Positions 6,121 through 8,066 of a DNA stretch of 8,066 bases are shown one piece after another. Where the stretch lies: the NCBI GenBank assembly GCA_001774505.1, contig MFAF01000005.1, forward strand, positions 1,935 to 10,000, given 5' to 3'. This DNA comes from Candidatus Coatesbacteria bacterium RBG_13_66_14 (lineage in GTDB: Bacteria > RBG-13-66-14). Position 1 is the first letter of the stretch. Each line of letters opens with the position of its first letter. The notes under the pieces were generated by a model. It had not been told where the DNA came from and made no database searches. It saw only the letters and a program-made list of their open reading frames with translations. The position numbers and the translations under genes were made by a program.

Positions 6121-6633
6121 TCAGAAAATTCCCCGCCGGCGGCGGTCCAGGCTGTGCATCAGGCGCCTTACTTTCCGCTTCGCCTCCCGGCCCCGGAGCC
6201 GGGCGATCCGCTCTACGACATCCTTGCGGGGGCGGAAGGTCTGAAAGACCAGCGGCCGGAGAAGAATGGTCCGCCACCCGGCCACGCGCACCAGGCGACC
6301 GGTGCGGTTGCGCCCGGCGTCGGCATCGGGTCCGCCCAGGTCGTAAACCCAGAAATGGGGCGAATCCAGCTCGTAGAGCTCCACCAGCCGTTGCCGATGA
6401 ACCAGGCCGTCCCCGCCGACGTAGGACAGGCGGGCCAGAGCGCGGCTCCGCTTCAGGAAGCCGAGAAGGTACACGAGGTGGGGGGAGATGGTCCCCTCCT
6501 CCCGGGTCCGGCCGGCGAGGTAGGCCGCCCGGAACCGCCGGGCCGCGGCGCGCAGTTCGCGGCGCCGGTCCTGGTAGGCGAACCAGCTCCGCAACTGCTC
6601 GTCCAGGCCGCCGGGGTGCTTTTCCTCGTGCAT
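6121..6633 (-). CDS. Unrecognised basic protein of 170 residues
   Basis: I do not recognise this family. The protein is soluble-looking and strongly basic: Arg-rich at 23-35 and again at 134-168, with a C-terminal RKVRRLMHSLDRRRR stretch. There is no signal peptide and no clear membrane helix. The middle contains YLLGFLKRS (55-63), a GGDG turn at 73-76 and FWVYDLGG (94-101), suggesting a small alpha/beta fold. RTILLRPLVFQTF (121-133) is a probable beta strand. Nucleic-acid binding is possible from charge alone; there is no motif to prove it. Evidence that it is real: codon third positions are GC-biased as in neighbouring genes, there is a TATAAT promoter 28-33 nt upstream, GGTGACC sits just before ATG 6633, and an intrinsic terminator follows. 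The plus-strand frame opposite is Pro/Gly-rich with no family resemblance and is not supported as coding here. Confidence 0.75.
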   Translation of the reverse strand: MHEEKHPGGLDEQLRSWFAYQDRRRELRAAARRFRAAYLAGRTREEGTISPHLVYLLGFLKRSRALARLSYVGGDGLVHRQRLVELYELDSPHFWVYDLGGPDADAGRNRTGRLVRVAGWRTILLRPLVFQTFRPRKDVVERIARLRGREAKRKVRRLMHSLDRRRRGIF

Positions 6634-6660
6634 CGGTCACCGGGGGTGGGGTTCGGGGGT

Positions 6661-6689
6661 ATTATACCAATTAACCGCCGAAAGGGTAA
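6661..6689 (-). promoter_or_regulatory. Promoter of the 170-residue gene
   Basis: On the minus strand a perfect TATAAT (6666-6661) is preceded after 17 nt by TTACCC (6689-6684), a poor -35 box. Transcription would start near 6654, leaving a leader of about 20 nt with GGTGACC close to the ATG. It is back to back with the promoter on the plus strand. Confidence 0.6.
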
Positions 6690-6692
6690 GCC

Positions 6693-6709
6693 CGACGTTT
6701 ACAACGCCG
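6693..6709. promoter_or_regulatory. Possible operator: imperfect inverted repeat over a -35 box
   Basis: CGACGTT (6693-6699) and AACGCCG (6703-6709) match as an inverted repeat at 6 of 7 positions around a 3-nt centre. The repeat covers the -35 box of the plus-strand promoter and lies next to the -35 box of the divergent one. A repressor here could control both directions. The evidence is symmetry and position only. Confidence 0.25.
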
Positions 6710-6726
6710 GGGGCAGAACCTATAAT
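6698..6726 (+). promoter_or_regulatory. Sigma70-type promoter of the PLP enzyme gene
   Basis: TTTACA (6698-6703), a 17-nt spacer and a perfect TATAAT (6721-6726) make a near-consensus promoter. The predicted start is near 6733, giving a leader of about 57 nt before ATG 6790. I see no S-box or other known methionine riboswitch in that leader. Confidence 0.75.
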
Positions 6727-6789
6727 CACCCCGTTCCGGTTTCAGGCCACGGCTTCACGCAAGGACCCGCGAGCCACGGGAGGCAACGA

Positions 6790-7974
6790 ATGGCAGACCC
6801 CCCAATGCGCCCCGGCAGGGGCACCCGATTCGTCCACGGCGGCGACGAGCACGATCCCCACACCGGCGCCGTGAGCACCCCCATCTACCAGGTGTCCACC
6901 TTCGCCTTCAAGTCGGCCGAGCACGGCGCCGCCTGCTTCGCCGGCGAGGAGGAAGGCTACATCTACAGCCGGCTGGACAACCCCACCATCAAGGTTTTCG
7001 AGAAAAAGCTGGCCTACCTTGAGGGCGCCGACGAAGGGCTGGCCTTCGCCTCGGGCATGGCCGCCATCCACAACCTCATCTGTCACGCGGCCCACGGCGG
7101 CCACGTCGTTTCCGGGAACGCGGTGTACGGAGGCACCTTCGCCCTCTTCGAGCACCTCGCCCCCCAACTCGGCATCGACGTCAGCTTCGTGGACACCACC
7201 GACCCGGGGAACATCGAGCGGGCGATGCGCCCGGACACGCGGCTGGTCTTCGTCGAGACTCCGGCCAACCCCACCCTGGCCGTCACCGACATCGCCGCCG
7301 CGGCGGAGCTGGCCCACTCCCGGGGCGCCCTCCTCGCGGTGGACAACACCTTCTCGACCCCGTACCTCCAGCGGCCGCTGGAACACGGCGCCGACGTCGC
7401 ACTCCACAGTTGCACCAAGTACATCGGGGGCCACGGGGACGCGGTGGCCGGGGCGTACTGCGGACCCCGGGAGTTCATGAACGAGTCGCGGGACTGGCGC
7501 ACCGACATCGGCGGGGTCATCTCGCCGTTACAGTGCTGGCTCCTTTTGCGCGGGCTGAAGACGCTGCACCTGCGCGTCGAGCGGTCCCAGGCCAACGCGA
7601 TGGCCCTGGCCCGTTTCCTCGAAGGCCACCCCAAGGTCGAGAGGGTGCGCTACCCCGGCCTGGAATCGCACCCGCAGTACGCGGTCGGCAAAAAGCAGAT
7701 GCAGGGCCCCGGCGGGATACTGAGCTTCGACGTGGCCGGCGGCGTGGAGGCGGGCGCCAGGCTCATCAACTCGGTACGGCTGATGACCGTCGCCGTCTCC
7801 CTGGGCGACTGCGCCACGCTCATCGAGCACCCGGCAAGCATGACGCACTCCACCATGAGCCCCGAGGCGCAGGCCCGGTACGGCATCACGCCGGGGCTGG
7901 TCCGCATCGCCGCGGGGATCGAGGACGCCGACGACCTGCTCGCGGACCTGGATCAGGCGCTGGCGAAGATGTAG
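6790..7974 (+). CDS. Cys/Met metabolism PLP-dependent enzyme, methionine gamma-lyase-like
   Basis: This 394-residue enzyme is complete and of normal family length. It belongs to the fold-type I PLP family that acts on cystathionine, methionine or O-acyl-homoserine (gamma-lyases, gamma-synthases, sulfhydrylases). Visible landmarks are GAACFAGE (46-53), Y59/R61 in YSR (phosphate grip from the partner subunit), SGM at 88-90, Y113 stacking on the cofactor, D185 in AVDNTFSTPYLQRPL (pyridine nitrogen), and the Schiff-base K210 in SCTKYIGGHGD. S337 in VSLGD, HPASMTH (347-353) and R372 (substrate carboxylate) follow. Compared from memory with Pseudomonas methionine gamma-lyase, the overall sequence is close. 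However, the Cys that marks that enzyme (C116) is Gly115 here, and the K240-D241 pair is replaced by Arg-Thr (237-238). Cystathionine gamma-lyase or a related activity is therefore equally possible. ATG 6790 is chosen because GGGAGG (6778-6783) lies 6 nt upstream; the frame stays open further upstream but without family similarity. Confidence 0.95.
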   Translation: MADPPMRPGRGTRFVHGGDEHDPHTGAVSTPIYQVSTFAFKSAEHGAACFAGEEEGYIYSRLDNPTIKVFEKKLAYLEGADEGLAFASGMAAIHNLICHAAHGGHVVSGNAVYGGTFALFEHLAPQLGIDVSFVDTTDPGNIERAMRPDTRLVFVETPANPTLAVTDIAAAAELAHSRGALLAVDNTFSTPYLQRPLEHGADVALHSCTKYIGGHGDAVAGAYCGPREFMNESRDWRTDIGGVISPLQCWLLLRGLKTLHLRVERSQANAMALARFLEGHPKVERVRYPGLESHPQYAVGKKQMQGPGGILSFDVAGGVEAGARLINSVRLMTVAVSLGDCATLIEHPASMTHSTMSPEAQARYGITPGLVRIAAGIEDADDLLADLDQALAKM

Positions 7975-7978
7975 CGTC

Positions 7979-8007
7979 TGGACTGGACACCGACCGTCTG
8001 CTATAAT
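7979..8007 (+). promoter_or_regulatory. Promoter before the right-edge gene
   Basis: TGGACT (7979-7984), a 17-nt spacer and TATAAT (8002-8007) form a good sigma70-type promoter, placed 5 nt after the stop of the PLP enzyme gene. Transcription would start near 8014. A 5-bp hairpin, CCCTC/GAGGG with a 3-nt loop (8011-8023), lies at the very start of the leader. No intrinsic terminator for the upstream gene is visible before this promoter. Confidence 0.6.
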
Positions 8008-8034
8008 GCGCCCTCGCCGAGGGTGGGTGATCGG

Positions 8035-8066
8035 ATGGATAACCGGCTCGATTATGTTACTGCGAT
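8035..8066 (+). CDS. Start of an unidentified gene (cut by window edge)
   Basis: Only about ten codons are visible (MDNRLDYVTA), too few to name a product. ATG 8035 is preceded by GGTGATC (8026-8032), the same extended Shine-Dalgarno form as at rny, and by a promoter. A GTG at 8027 in another frame would read MIGWITGSIMLLR, a possible membrane start, but its spacing to any ribosome binding site is poor. Confidence 0.4.
   Translation, partial: MDNRLDYVTA

Noticed and set aside
5987..6640. Minus-strand 217-codon frame overlapping the 170-residue gene
   Set aside because: It is rich in Pro, Arg and Gly, runs through the intrinsic terminator and T-tract, and looks like a frame shadow of the 6121-6633 gene.
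6154..6789. Upstream extension of the PLP enzyme frame by 212 codons
   Set aside because: The extension lies opposite the 170-residue gene, crosses the promoter at 6698-6726 and has no similarity to the enzyme family. The GGGAGG site fixes the start at 6790.

Overview
The window is GC-rich, with codons that mostly end in G or C. It carries genes typical of an uncultured diderm bacterium. One protein has a signal peptide and a beta-barrel of the Omp85/BamA surface-antigen type, which implies an outer membrane. RNase Y is present as the full-length membrane-anchored form. Peptidase-MA / TolB-like propeller / barrel fusions, together with RNase Y and high GC, recall metagenome-derived diderm phyla (FCB-like or Coatesbacteria-like lineages). 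No rRNA or marker gene is present, so this placement is only a guess.

Layout. The left three quarters read on the minus strand, in the order 6633 to 1: (i) an unrecognised basic 170-residue protein (6121-6633), followed by a good intrinsic terminator (6014-6036); (ii) a strong sigma70-type promoter (5935-5964) and a long leader (5630-5928) that can fold into a rod-like structured RNA; (iii) ribonuclease Y (4058-5629); (iv) 24 nt later, a MacB/LolC-type ABC transporter permease (2762-4033); (v) after a 135-nt gap holding a palindromic element and short tandem repeats, a large exported protein cut by the left edge (1-2626). That protein joins a zinc-peptidase-like domain, a TolB-like beta-propeller and an outer-membrane barrel. 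Items iii-v could be one transcription unit for RNA decay and envelope functions, although no ABC ATPase gene is visible.

The right quarter reads on the plus strand. A divergent promoter (6698-6726), back to back with the promoter of the 170-residue gene, drives a complete PLP enzyme of the Cys/Met metabolism family (6790-7974) that resembles methionine gamma-lyase. A further promoter (7979-8007) and the first codons of another gene (from about 8035) lie at the right edge.

The features most worth a second look are the rny leader and the surface protein. The leader has six nested collinear helices plus an alternative hairpin reaching the Shine-Dalgarno site. The surface protein has a three-domain architecture and lies downstream of an ABC permease with no partner. 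No CRISPR array, tRNA, rRNA, insertion sequence or prophage was seen.
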